This document shows, one piece after another, positions 13,523-25,900 of a stretch of DNA of 64,000 nt; positions within the stretch are counted from its first letter, which is position 1, and each line of letters starts with the position of its first letter. The translations under genes and the position numbers were made by a program. Source of the stretch: Diprion similis (lineage: Eukaryota > Arthropoda > Insecta > Hymenoptera > Diprionidae); contig NC_060105.1 of the NCBI RefSeq assembly GCF_021155765.1, forward strand, positions 2,542,001-2,606,000. Direction: 5' to 3'. The notes beneath the pieces were generated by a model. The model searched no databases. It saw only the letters and a program-made list of their open reading frames with translations, and was not told the origin of the DNA.

Positions 13523-14863
13523 ACTCCTCACCTAATTCGCGGCCTATAATATATAGCTATAGAGCACTTGAATTTACCGAATACAACTTACAGTTGTAAA
13601 ATACTGGGCATAAATCGATTACTCGTAAAATCTAAGTCCAATTTTTTACTTCGGTTTGGCGAGCGCGTTGTGTCCTCGGGTTTTTATTGGAGGTTTGGTA
13701 TAATAAAATCGAGTATCGCCAGAGCCGAAAGTGCGGAAGAGTAAATTCCTGTCCACGGAAGCAAGGGTTCCTAGAGATACAGGAGAAAAAAACAGCTCAA
13801 TGGCTTCCCGCGCGACCCCATAAAACGAGGGGCGTTATATATACACGAATATTTGCGTTACAAACTGAAGGAAAAAATTTCCGATTAATCGGCTGTAAAA
13901 AAGCAATATACGTATGCAACCCCATGGATATATGTATAACGCACCCTCGAAATATAGCGCGAAGCTTGAAGAAAGGGAAAGCCGTCGAAGCTATCTCCTT
14001 TATTTGCGATATAGCCGCAGATAAATGTGAAACTTGAAAGAATCCGGGTAATACGAGAGGCTCACGCGATACCGATATACGAATTCAATCAACCCTTATT
14101 GTTGGGTCATTAGCATCAATGATTCTCCGATTAATTTTCTCACAGAGTCCTAAACGCGACGTGATATCGTTACAAATACCAGCAGAAGCTTGTATTTCAG
14201 CATTACTTTCAAAATGAGGAATAAGAATAATTTTTGATTCATAATTCTGCAGGTCGTGATAATATTTTGGAATCGATTTTATCGGGGGAAAGTGATTTAC
14301 GATTCCTGTATACAATTTGACTGAATATATATTGCATCCTTTGTACAGTTTCAAAGCTTTCCTTATCTGTCCGTATAGCAGAAAAGTTTACTCTATACCA
14401 CCTTGGACAAGAGTTGAAGTAATAAATTCCCGAGCACCTCAAGTCCATCTGGCGACTATCGGAAACTGCATCGTGAAACGTAAGGCGAGCAATTCTCTGC
14501 AGGTTCGAGTCAACGGATATTTTTCTCCTACGATACTGGAGTTTCATTTTACGCTTGAAAATACGAAGACTTGAGCTATTAGAAAACTGGGGAAAATTTA
14601 CGGACGTTCAATTTTTAAGTTTAGATTCGACGTATAGTGTCGGCGATAGAGAGATTCGATCCAAAGGATACACAGGGATTTTGGGTTCTCGGAAAACTTT
14701 GAACTTCGCAGAGGGTGAGGTGGACCCTCGCAGGATTTTGCTATCAAGGAACTACTTCTATATACCTCCTGCAGGGCGTTCACGCGTTAAACAATTTGGA
14801 CAAAGGTTGAGGGATAATCTGACCAGTCCTCAGGTGGTAGGAATAATTTCTGGTACGTATACA

Positions 14864-15482
14864 GTAGGGTGGCGCAAAAAAACCGACTATTTTTTTTTTT
14901 TTTTTCGAGTCTCGTGTGACGAAATGTTAGGTTTTGATGTTTTAAGAGTCCACTCCAAAGGACAGTTAAAAAAAAAATTTTAAGACGTCGCTCCACATTT
15001 TTTAAAACGTCAGAAATCGTCAAAAATGGATTTTTTTTTTTTTTAATTCTTTTTCTCGTTACGGTATAATTTTATAGACAAAAAAAATAAGTTTCCGAAA
15101 GTTTCAGTTCCAAATTTGAATTTTTAAAGGTCGCTCATAATTTTTTTTCAATTTTTTAGTGCATTTCTTTAGATCTTTTCGAGCGACCTTTTAATATTCA
15201 TATTGAATTTTCATAAATTTTTTTTCTTTACTTTAGTAAGAAAAAATCGATAACAATACACCACGACATGAATTAAAAATCAAACAAAATACTGAAAATA
15301 TCATTTTTTTAATTTAATTTTTTGACGATTTTTGACATTGTAAAAAAATTTGGAACGACCTCTTAAAATTTTTTTTTTGACCTGTCCTTTGAAGTGGGCT
15401 CTTAAAACATCAAAAACTAACAGTTCGTCACACGAGACTTGAAAAAAAAAAAAAATAATCGGTTTCTTTGCGCCATCCTAAT
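14864..15482. mobile_element. Palindromic MITE, family A, copy 2 (about 619 bp)
   Basis: It matches copy 1 at 6805-7419 nearly end to end. It starts TAGGGTGGCGCAAAAAAACC and ends with TTTGCGCCATCCTAA, with the same inner words and the same central AGGTCGCTC / GAGCGACCT pair. Differences are single substitutions and changes in the length of A/T runs. It has no coding capacity. A family-B fragment abuts its right end. Confidence 0.8.
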
Positions 15483-15484
15483 AT

Positions 15485-15620
15485 ACAGGGTAGCCAAAAA
15501 TGTTTACGAAAAAAATTACACGACATTTCCGGGTTTTTTCATGATCAAATTAAAAATCCTATGACAATTCCAGGTTTTCAGGTCGACCCCATTTAAGTAC
15601 CCTGACATTTTCTGGTTTTC
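15485..15620. mobile_element. MITE-like element, family B, partial copy
   Basis: It starts ACAGGGTAGCCAAAAATG, like the TACAGGGTGGCCA terminus of the 422-648 copy, and shares the CATGATCAAATTAAAAATCC and TGACAATTCCAGGTTT blocks with it. The right terminus is not recognisable. It lies directly beside the family-A element at 14864-15482. Confidence 0.5.
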
Positions 15621-17349
15621 CACCCGCAACTGATATAAGAAAGTTTACGTTTTTTGTGTTGCCAATTTCGCAACGTTGCACAGGATTCTCGAGACCCTTG
15701 AAGACGGTCAAGAGTCACGAATCCGTGCAGGCTTTGACTTCCGTTTCCATTTTGACAATTTATTTATTTTTTTTTGTGAAAATTCGCAATTGCGACGCAA
15801 ATTAGGCGGCAAGGTTTACCTCGAATTCGGGAAAGCTCAGCACGCCAATATGTATATGCAGAAACTACACAGCCTGGTACATAATGTAATTAACAAGATT
15901 AATTTCGAGAGATAACGCGTCGCCTGCACTCGTGCAGATAAATACATACAGACGTTATAGGTATGCATAAACGTGAAACCCCGACAGAGACGACACTGCA
16001 AGTGTGCCAGTTGGCGCCGTATTTGCACCATTTGCGGTGAAGCGAAACAAGCACGTGATTAACCAGATAAACTGGACCGATGCTTCCCCGTTCGACCGGA
16101 ACTTCCTGTAAAACTGGTCCTGCTGTTAAATGTGAACGGTTAAATGGAGGCGCCCGATTAAACCGATTCGTGTTGATCACGCTGAGTTCGAAATTACTCG
16201 CTAATGATCGAGAGGCGATTTTTCGAAGAAGGAAGAATCTCGTTTGAATGTTTATCCAAAAAGTCAGCTGTTTTTTTCAAACCAAATAAAATTCTATTCA
16301 TTTATTTATTTATGTGATTGACTATTTGGGAGATTGGAAAATTTTAAGTCAAATTCTATCGTTTTCAAATGAAAGACAATCAATCTGCTTGACAAATAAT
16401 CTAGTCTACCGATCTCATCAACGACACATAAAACAGCAAGCGATGATTCTTGAATTTTTGTTTCTCCGCGATAAATTAATCACGCCGTTACTGAATATGG
16501 ATTTTCTTTAAGTGGTCAAAAAGCATTAACAATAGTTGTCCTTTAGAGTCGAACTCGCGAAATAGGTACTGGAATTGTAAGGCGTGTATTCGGAAGATTG
16601 ATAAACACGTTAATGCTTCCAGGGTAGAAGCGGACAATTGAAAAAGCAATTGAAAGGCACTTCATGCGTGGCTGGATACACTTGGCCATAAATCATTTTC
16701 GTGGCTATTGAACGTCTCAAGTTTCTGAGAAACCCTTAACGGCATATGAAATATAATTTTAGTTGTATGCAAATTAGCTTTTCATGTATACGCATGATTT
16801 CCAGACACCTAATGCGTTTCACGCCAATTCCAGAATTTCAATTCGGTGTGATTTGTACAATCCAGGGATTATTTTTTGCACAAATTGACAAGTAACTGCA
16901 ATTTTCAGTTGCTTCCGTTTCGCATGCACAGTTCAAATTTATTTCAAGAATACAATATTCAAGCGGCAAACTTTTAAGGAGAAAAAGTTCATTAGAGGTA
17001 TAATATTTTTTACATAAAGTCTAAGGCTCTTGGTCAATAAATTTTACCGCAATATATTTCGTCTGGAATTTTCAGCGGGACAAAGAATCTTTGCTAAGAC
17101 TTTTGTACTGAAAAATATGTTCCAAGATTTAGCTGTAACATACCTTTCAAAAGAAATTACAACATTTAGTTCGTTACTCGAGCCGTAAATCGTTTGAAAA
17201 ATTTCGCGTCACGGAAGGTTTCTGCCTTACCGACGCTCACGTGATATTTCAATGCGAAAATTTACGCACATCAGTCGGTCGGAAAAGGAGCGATTCCGAT
17301 TTTTCCGGCGTTTTTCTTTTCCATGTGAAAAATATATTTCCCGCATTAA

Positions 17350-17369
17350 GGGGGGGGGGGGGGGGGGGG
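17350..17369. repeat. Poly(G) run, 20 bases
   Basis: Uninterrupted run of 20 G followed closely by CACCACGTGAC, which includes a CACGTG E-box. The run can form quadruplex structures and is prone to length error in assemblies. Confidence 0.85.
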
Positions 17370-18797
17370 CACCACGTGACACAATTAAAACGCCAATTAC
17401 GGTGCACAAAGAAAAGGCAGATAGTAAAATTGCACACAATATGAGTAATTAATTCTATTCTAGAAATTGCGAGGCGCGCTTTGCGAGCTGATCAATTACA
17501 CATAATTTTAGTTGCGAAATTGTTGAATCAAATCTCGCGGAAGCGTTTGTAGGTCGAACGATCGATCACTTTCATATACTGGCTCAGTGGGCACGTGATA
17601 TTTTTTATCAAAACAGGAACGTGTCCGCAGCCTCATTGACTTTGGATAATTAATATGTGAGAGGCGTGATAAGCCTCGCGTTACGATTATCACGATTAAC
17701 GTTTAGAAAATTTTTAATTATTGATACAAATCTGAGTAACTCAATTCCCCGATATTTATTATAGACTGCGGATAAATTATCGGTGAATATTTGTTGCCTT
17801 AAAAAAATTATTCTTGTCTGTACCGAAGGATAAATTTCTTTTCAAATATCGCTGGTACACGAAAAGACCCAGGCATGAGAGAATCGCGTAAATATCAAGT
17901 TTATAAAGTGTAAAATGGGAATTTAGTGCTTGTGTTAAAAGAAAACAGATTTGAATAAAGAAATACTCGAGGTGAACGGATTAAACTTGTGCCAAAGCTC
18001 GGCCGACTAGGTAGAAGTTTGAAAATGATTGTGTAAAAATTTCACATCATCCTACGTCGTTTGAACTTTCATACTTGCGATAGAAAGCGGCGCGAAATAT
18101 TCTCGGACAAAACTCCATCCGAAACTTTTACCTCGATCATACTTAAGACGATAAATATTGTTAAAAAATTTCATGGCTTCTACTTTAATCGTAACAAATC
18201 GCAGGCACGCCGTTTCACTAATAGTATTGAAATATTTTTGCGGATTGTGCGAATACGTCATGTCTGCGGGAAGTTTAGCATGATTGTTAGTTAGCGAAAA
18301 GTAAGTGCTATGGTTTAGTATTTTGTGCAGGAACCGAAACTCGGCGAATAATTTGATGTAGACGGAAGAACGTTGTACGTACATATGCGAAGTTTATTAA
18401 ATTTTTAAAGCAAATTTTGCGTCAGATTACGCAACCGCTTTTACTTAAACTTTGCCGAACAATAGAATATATATACGTGTATATATATATATATTCATAT
18501 ATATATGTTTTTTTTTTTTTAAATATATAGATGTAGGTACATATAAATACTAAACGGTGCTTTTCGTCTTTCAGGTATTTATGCACAACGCGTATATGCT
18601 GTGCATAAAATGTATTATGCACGAACTAATATCTATTAAATAAGAATATTTAAATAACCTTAGAACATCAAACGTCGGGAGAGCTCATAAATGCAGGAAT
18701 GTAGATGTACATCGGGTGACATGAAACGATTAAGGTTGTTTTGTGATGTTGCACTTGATAAACAGAGATTGTACTTGCAGGATGTGCTTTGAATATC

Positions 18798-21311
18798 TTA
18801 AGGAATACTCTCAAGGCAATCTTTGATATGTTGCCAAGTTTGAAGACCCTGAAAATATCAAATGTCAGTTTATTTCGGTTTCATTTCGAACGAGACTGGA
18901 AAACCAGAAACAACAAAACCAAAGTACAGCTTGTATTACCTTTCTAGCTAACTTAAACTGTAGAACACAATATGCAGCCAGAGTTTCCTTCAAATCTATT
19001 ACTTTCTGGTGCTGGAATCTTTCTATATCCACCATTGCTTTGATGGAGAAAGATCTAGAAATAAAGCAACGACCGTTATCAATGTACCGAACGATAATAT
19101 TGCAATCGTCAAGATATTAATACAAGTCAACAGAGCTTAACTCACTCCAAGTCCTCGTCCGCCTGTTTCACAGCTGTTTCACTTTGATTAATTCTCTGCT
19201 CCAACTGGTGAACCTTCAGCTCACGCACCTCTTCTGTATCCACAGACCCAAACAGACGGGACATGAGCCCGGTTTTACCTGTAAACGATGTAATAATGTG
19301 TGTAATAAATTGTGAAGAATTAGATTTTTATCATTGGAGATTTCGTATACCTTGCTGCAATTTATCCTTGTGTTCACAAGTCGAGGTGAGAGCATCGTGG
19401 GTCTCATCTCTAACCAGTTGCAAAGCTTCTCTTCGTCTAACGACTGCCTGTAGGGCAGAAGCCCCGAATAACCACTCCTTCAATTGGTCTGCGATGAGTT
19501 CCTCCTCCTCCAGAGCTGTGTCAATACTCGCAGCTATAGAGTCTAGGTAATGTCCAGATTTCTGTGAAAATTATTTAGGAAGACGTATTGAAATACGGAT
19601 GAAGTAAGCAGAAGCGAGGATAAATAAAGTACCTGCAGACCATCGCCCATTTCTTTTTCTATAGCGCTCCACTCGCTGAATACACGTCCATAATTAGCGT
19701 GTAATTTGTACAGCCCATATTGCTTTTCGACCAGACGTGCTCGAACTCTAAGTAGATTGCATAAATTGCTCTAAAATGATGAATGATGAATAAATCGGGC
19801 CGTTATCGCGGGAAGAGTGAATAAACAATGAATCGTCCTATACGCTCTTACCTGTAATTCAATTCCGTAGTTTTTTATTGTTTCGAATCGTTTATCAGGT
19901 TTTTTTAGTCTCACAGCTACACTGAGAGCTTTTAGCTTGGATTCTGCTAGATGCAAATAGCCTGAAAGAAAGAAAGAACCGTATCACACTATGCAAGACT
20001 AGAAAAATTCGTGCTGTAGTTGCTTAAATTGAGCTGAGAAACTCACCTACCATATTTATCAAATATACGAAAATTTCAGCCAACTTTATACCTACCAGTT
20101 TCCTTGATACTTTCTCGCCAATCGTTTTCTTGCTGCAGGAAACCCATGAAGTGTTCGTCGTGAGATAACACCGGATGTGAAGCAACGCGCAACAGGAAAT
20201 TCTGTACGCAAATAAACCGCATCGATTATAGTATATATATTCAACATTGAATCTAGGCAAAACTGACATAATTAACAACCTCGTTCCTTACCTCAAGTCC
20301 AGCTCTGCGGCGATCGACAAAATCAGGATCGAACGTATCGGAAGCTACCTTTTGCCATCCATAAAGTACCTTCTTCTCAGGCAGTGCAGGCAACACTACG
20401 TAAGGATAAGATACCTCCAGGTAAGCCCGTAACAATTCAAACTCGGTGTAGCGTCTCCACAATGAACTAAGTCTGGTCAGAGCGCCTTTGAAGTCTGGAT
20501 CTGTTACCCTGAAATTCACATGTATCGTTAATGGTGTAAAGTTGCAGGCTAAAATGAATACGTTTCTTTCTAACAACAGGATCCACTCACTTAGTTTCCA
20601 CCAAATAAACGGTGTAAAATTCTCTTAGATTTAAAGCTCCGTTGGCACGCTTTTCTGCCTCAACTATCACGATTTCCATATGATCAAGAAGACAATCCTG
20701 AAATGGCAAATTGGAATGTTATTTATCGACGATGTAATGCTTGTAAAGTTTTTTAGCAGACGTTATTAAATCGGGGTGTAAAGAAAGAATTTGAAAAAAC
20801 TTTGAAATTGAGATTTTTCAGTTACTCCAACGTTATTTACTAAAGGTATTTTATTTACTTCAATGTAAATGACAGTTGATCGAGATTGACTAGAGAGATG
20901 GGTCACTGGGTCAACATAACAGGAGGAGGACTTTGCTGATTATTGTAGAAAGTTAAGAGGCGAAGCACACATGATAATATTGTTTGTACACATGACAGGG
21001 TGCGACTCAAGTATTTGAATTAATTTCTGCCGTTAGACGTAGCGTGTTATTTACATTTGGTTCCCCTTAAGCGTGTAGAGCGAATCGAATTGTAATCAAT
21101 TATGCATCGGGGTGTAGGAATAATGTTTACGAATGACAAATAGATACTTTACTTTACCCAGAATGCGCATTACACTGAAAAGCATCGAACGCGTATTTAC
21201 CTCTTTCCGAATTAATTCCTGTGAAGTGGTCATGTTAGCTGTTGTTTTTATTGTTGAGATGTTATTTCCTAGTCTATCGTCGTAATTCCCGTTTTGAAAT
21301 ATTTCTTCCAT
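18798..21311 (-). CDS. Snx4: Sorting nexin 4 (PX-BAR protein), 10 coding exons
   Basis: Product: a PX-BAR sorting nexin that binds PI3P on early endosomes and drives tubular recycling of cargo to the recycling compartment; family members also act in autophagy. Coding exons, listed from the stop end: 18798-18848, 18940-19054, 19146-19278, 19351-19561, 19633-19770, 19852-19961, 20096-20201, 20292-20508, 20591-20697, 21201-21311. All introns are GT-AG and in phase, giving 432 aa (human SNX4 has 450). The PX domain spans about residues 40-165. It includes WRRYTEFELLR (90-100), PALPEKK (113-119) and the family signature DPDFVDRRRAGLE (133-145). The rest is a coiled-coil BAR region ending QTWQHIKDCLESIP. 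The start is the first ATG of the first exon, followed by a short acidic leader. An AATAAA on the minus strand at 18393-18398 could be the poly(A) signal. The gene lies tail-out from SF1, both on the minus strand. Confidence 0.93.
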
Positions 21312-21849
21312 CGTTCCTCCGCGCAGACGGATGTCGACTTTGATTTAATATGAAGCCGCGATTGTCTGCCCATCAACTCTTCGCACTACACACCGAAGTA
21401 GTCACCTGATCACATCACGGCCTATTTATTTCATCTTTGGCTTGCTAATTGCTAAAGCTGAACTGACAACGTCGATCAAACGCGTCGCATCGGAGGCTTC
21501 TACCCGTCTGAACTGAGCGGCGAAACAAACGCGCGTGCGCAGAAAGTCGGCGTGATGAATTTGGCCCAAGTCGCTATAGTTCGTACATTCACAATCAGTT
21601 TAGTCGCTCTGTACGTCCCAGAAAGTTATACCTCATCCAAAAACATTAGATCTGTTGAACGGTCAAGAGTCCATCACGAGTCAAAACCAATGTTTTCAGC
21701 AAGATATTATTAAGAATTTCAAATTACCCAAGAACCTTTGCATAGGGAATAGGCATAGTAAGATAATATATATATATGCGCAAAAGAGGGGGGTGCAATT
21801 GCGGAGCGGGGAAAGCGATAAGGCAAGCGGGGAGGTATACTTTGTATAA

Positions 21850-22999
21850 GTCTATGCCTTTCTCCGGCAAAATCATAGATTAGAGTGAGAGAAAAACGCT
21901 GAGCGTGCAGATATCTCTAACTGGTCGTTCCATTCGTCAGATTTATACCTTTATTATCGATATTTTTATTTTTCAGTAATATTTGACATATACAATACAA
22001 TACACTGATAATAGCCAAATGACATTTCATTCCACGTAAAAGTTTTGTTACATTAGGAAGATTTATAGCGAATAAAATAATTAGAAATCCGCGCAGGTCG
22101 ATGAAAATAGTTACATATTAACTACAACATACGCATGTACTAATTAAAGAATTGATTATATTTTTACTTTGTAAATTAATCTTTTGTTAGTTTTTTTGTT
22201 TTGTTTTCTTGCAGCATTTTTTGACTCCATGTCGTGTTTCGTATGTATATATTTATATATATATATAGTTTAAGTATATTATAATTTATTCTATTGCTGT
22301 TGTGAAATCCACAAACAAAATTGGTATTTATAATTAAGAAAATTGTTGCAAATTTTTGAACGTTGTTCAAGGCTTTTTACGTTTCAGACAAAGACCCTGT
22401 GAAAATTTTTCTCGAAATAGCCAAAAGATGTTTGCGTACAGTATATAAAAAACACTCACATGCCTGAATGTTTGTCTTTGTATCTATTCAAGTGAAAGAA
22501 TTATACAAAATATCGTTAATATTACGTGAGGTCCGAATCAATTTTCCAGTGGTTCTGTTATACACAGTCGTATGATCGATCAAGGTGATGAAAAAAAAAA
22601 CATTTGTCAATTAATCAGATTATAACTAACAAACCTAAGTGATAGACATTGAATAATTAAATTTTAAGAGATGCTTACTACTGGAGAAAACAAGATAACA
22701 TTTTTCACACAATAAAAATGATAAATATCATTGGCTAATTGTGTTATTCATTGTCTACTCCGTGATATCTCATAAATTGTGATACATATTCCGAAAATAA
22801 GATTACCCAGGTGAAACAACGTGAGAAAACAAAGAAAAATCGAATCTCAGCCACATTTCGATCATCATGAACACCCAACCATCGCTATCGAAACCTTGAT
22901 TTCTCACACTTAACGAAGTAGCGAACTAAACTTACCTTTTGGCTCTTACACCTAAATCGTAATTCAAAATTAAATTTCGTGATTCGACTGTGTTTTGCA
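21850..22999 (-). other. AT-rich tract, probably SF1 3' UTR
   Basis: No coding frame is supportable. It follows the SF1 stop codon on the minus strand and contains several AATAAA hexamers on that strand (for example at 21950-21955 and 21965-21970), so it probably holds the SF1 3' UTR. The (TA) tract near 22250 is a minor repeat. Confidence 0.4.
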
Positions 23000-25900
23000 C
23001 TAACTGGTTGGCGGGGGTGGCGGTGGCGGTTGTGCCAACAGTGTCGGTAAGCTGTTCAAATCGATACCCGGAGGTGCAGGTGCCGGTTGCTGTGGTGGCG
23101 GAGGCACAGGGGCCGCTGGCGGCCATCCGCTCAGCGTTTGCTGCTGCCATCCGGGATATCCAGGAGGTGGAGCTGTTCCAGGAGGCGGGGGACGCATTGG
23201 GCTTTGTTGCCCTTGTTGCCATGGTGGCATTCCTCCCATTCCTGGGGGCATTTGGCTTGGTGGCATTTGACCGGGTGGTGGAGGCTGGTTGTTTCCAGTC
23301 ATCCACGGCATCAACGGTGGAATATTGGGTTGCGTGGTTGAGCCAGGGGGTGGAGGGGGCGGCTGCATCACACCCGGAGGCGGAGGCATGCTGACCGGAG
23401 GTTGCCACTGCATATTCATACCGTTCATGCTGTTCACGTCGTTCTGGGTCCAGGGAGGCGGTGCCATGCCTGGAGGAGGCATCATTGGACCACCTTGCAT
23501 CATCTGCGGGGGTGGATGTGCCGGAGCTGCCATCAAAGCACGTGGTGCTTGTTGCCTGAAGGAAATGTCAATTTTTACATATAATAATGTGAAGAATATC
23601 AGTAAATACATAAACATAAGTCTGGTCGAGTCAGGGAATCGATGACTTACCGGTCGAATAGACCCGGATAATTTGTGTTCTGGGAGCGTTGATGACCCTT
23701 GGATCGATCTGGGGGCGGACCCTCGCCGAGCTCAGCCATTAGCGACATGTATTCCTCATCAATCTTTGCTTTGTCACCTCCCGGGGTCATTCCAGTCATT
23801 CCAGCAGCTGCTGGACCGCCTTGACCAGGTCGTTTTGACCGACAATCTCGCGCTATATGTCCCGCGCCACCGCAACTCGAGCATACGATGTTATTAGTGA
23901 CGTTGGGTTTGTCAGGACACTGGAAATAAGTTGCGAAATAATAGATATTGGAAATGTTGTAAGAAAACCAGAAGACGAAGAGCGGTGATGTACTTACCAA
24001 CCAAGACTTGTGGTCACTTGCACCACAGTTTGTACATCGAGGTCCGTCATTCTCTCGCAGCGTTCCATTCAGCAAAGCTAATTCGCGTAATTGATTGCGG
24101 CGCAAATCGTTCTGGCCCTCAGGTACTTCAACTCCTTGTCTAATTATTTCATGAATCTGAGGACAATGATACACTTGCATATTATTCTTGAGTATAGATT
24201 AAATATTGGGTTGTTTCGTTCGGTTTTCATTAGAGGCATACACACCCTTTCAACTGCTTTCTTTACAGCATCAAGATTGTTTGCAGTAATGTACGCATGC
24301 AATGGTTCGTCCTCTCCTGGCAAAGGCTGACCATCTTTTCTACCGACTTTACCTTCTTTCACTGAACCCTTTCCACGAATAATAATCTTGGCGCCGGTTT
24401 CCTTTTCCATTGCTGTAAAAAGGTGAAATAAGAAAAAAGAAATTAAGCTACTCAGCACCAAATAAATTCACTGAAGTGATGGCAAAAGTTTAGCATAAAC
24501 AAAATACGTACATTTCAAAGTATTGCCACGTGGTCCGATAAGCAAACCGACAAAGTTTATGTCCGGATGCTCCTCTTGTGGAATCATAACTTTATCATGT
24601 ACACGTATTATTGGTGGCCTGTAATGAATAAAGTTAGACTATAAATTACAATAATTTTCAATTTCATTAGGATATATGAGTAATCGAATTTTCAAATTAA
24701 AGTATTTTGATGATGCAAAGTTTGCATCGAATGCTGAATTGATTTCGAGATTTTTTAAATCTCACTTGTAATCTGGTGGCGGTTTGAACTCGGGGTTAAT
24801 TTTCAGTATCTTCTGAATAAGATTGTGCCTTTCCTCCTCCAATTTCCGTCGAGTTCGATATTCGCGGGTGTTCAAGCGCTTACCATCGCTACTGTAAATC
24901 GGCTCCGGAGATGGGGATCTGAAAAAAAAAGTAATCAAAGATCAATGCCTCGCACATAGGGAGATGGTACTAGCGTACAAGCGACCTGACTTTCTAATCT
25001 CACTCTACCTCAAATTTGATTCTCATTCTTATGATTTGTAATTATAGAAGGCTAGTTGTAAGGAAGTTTCTTTGAATGCATGAAAAAATTTCAACTTTGT
25101 CTAACGAAGAGCTAATAACAATTCTAAGTTTTCATTTAATCATTTTTAACGCAATTATTTTTTGTATGTACGTTACGTAGCCTTTACAGCCCTATTCTGA
25201 ATGGCATGTGCTCTAATTTCGCTGACTAATGCCAATAAATTTCTTTGTAGTTCCCTTTGTACCTATTCATACATAGTTTACTTCAAAATTATTTTTCCAC
25301 ATAGATGATACTTGGCAGTCACATAACTCTAATTGCAATTTCTTAAGAAAATTACTTGTGAAAAAAAAATTCAAGTCTATATATTGTACTTTTGTTTTTG
25401 TGGCGTTGTTAGTATATCGTCAAACAATGGACAAGTAAAAGTCTAAGTGATAGGCGAAACTTTGAAAAATTATTTCTATGGGTTGGACATCATTCATATT
25501 ATGTGTCAGTGTATAACGTAGCAGCGTATTACAGTATTTCATATGGTTAGTTTGCCCAAAAAAACGCAGAAGACAGAGGAAGACAGAAGAAAAAAATGAG
25601 AAAGAATTGATAATTAAAGGAATCACGATAACCGATTGTAAGAATACATATAGTCTTTGAAACACACTGCCAATGTATTGGAATTGTAATTCAATTGACC
25701 GTAAACACAATGGCTTGTGCCATTGATAGAACAGATAGCTGTTGTATGTATTATATTGTAGTGAACTGCTGGTAGACTGCACGATAGTGCACGGCAGATA
25801 TGGATATGATGTCAGCTGCTAAGATAAATCCTGTGATTATTAGGAAATAATAATTTTTGTTTAATTAGTCATATGTCACAGAGCTGTATGCATGTACGCT

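Larger units (their letters stand above)
1..18797. other. Long non-coding tract, no supportable protein gene
   Basis: I see no convincing protein-coding gene here. Open frames are short, overlap on both strands, lack recognisable domains and cannot be chained through splice sites into a known family. The tract holds microsatellites, homopolymer runs, two copies of a palindromic MITE, fragments of a second MITE-like family and AT-rich filler, described separately. It may be intergenic, or introns of a gene whose exons lie outside the window. The longest frames (163 aa at 11891-12382 and 142 aa at 14555-14983) have no domain support. Confidence 0.6.

Noticed and set aside
14490..14520. GGTTCGAGTC-like word suggesting a tRNA T-arm
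   Set aside because: No matching acceptor stem, D-arm or anticodon arm around it.
22990..23394. Plus-strand frames antisense to the SF1 Pro-rich exon
   Set aside because: Gly- and Val-rich translation of CCN-rich codons on the other strand.
22932..23408. 158-aa minus-strand frame rich in Ala, Thr and Asn over the SF1 last exon
   Set aside because: Alternate phase of a real exon whose own frame continues SF1.
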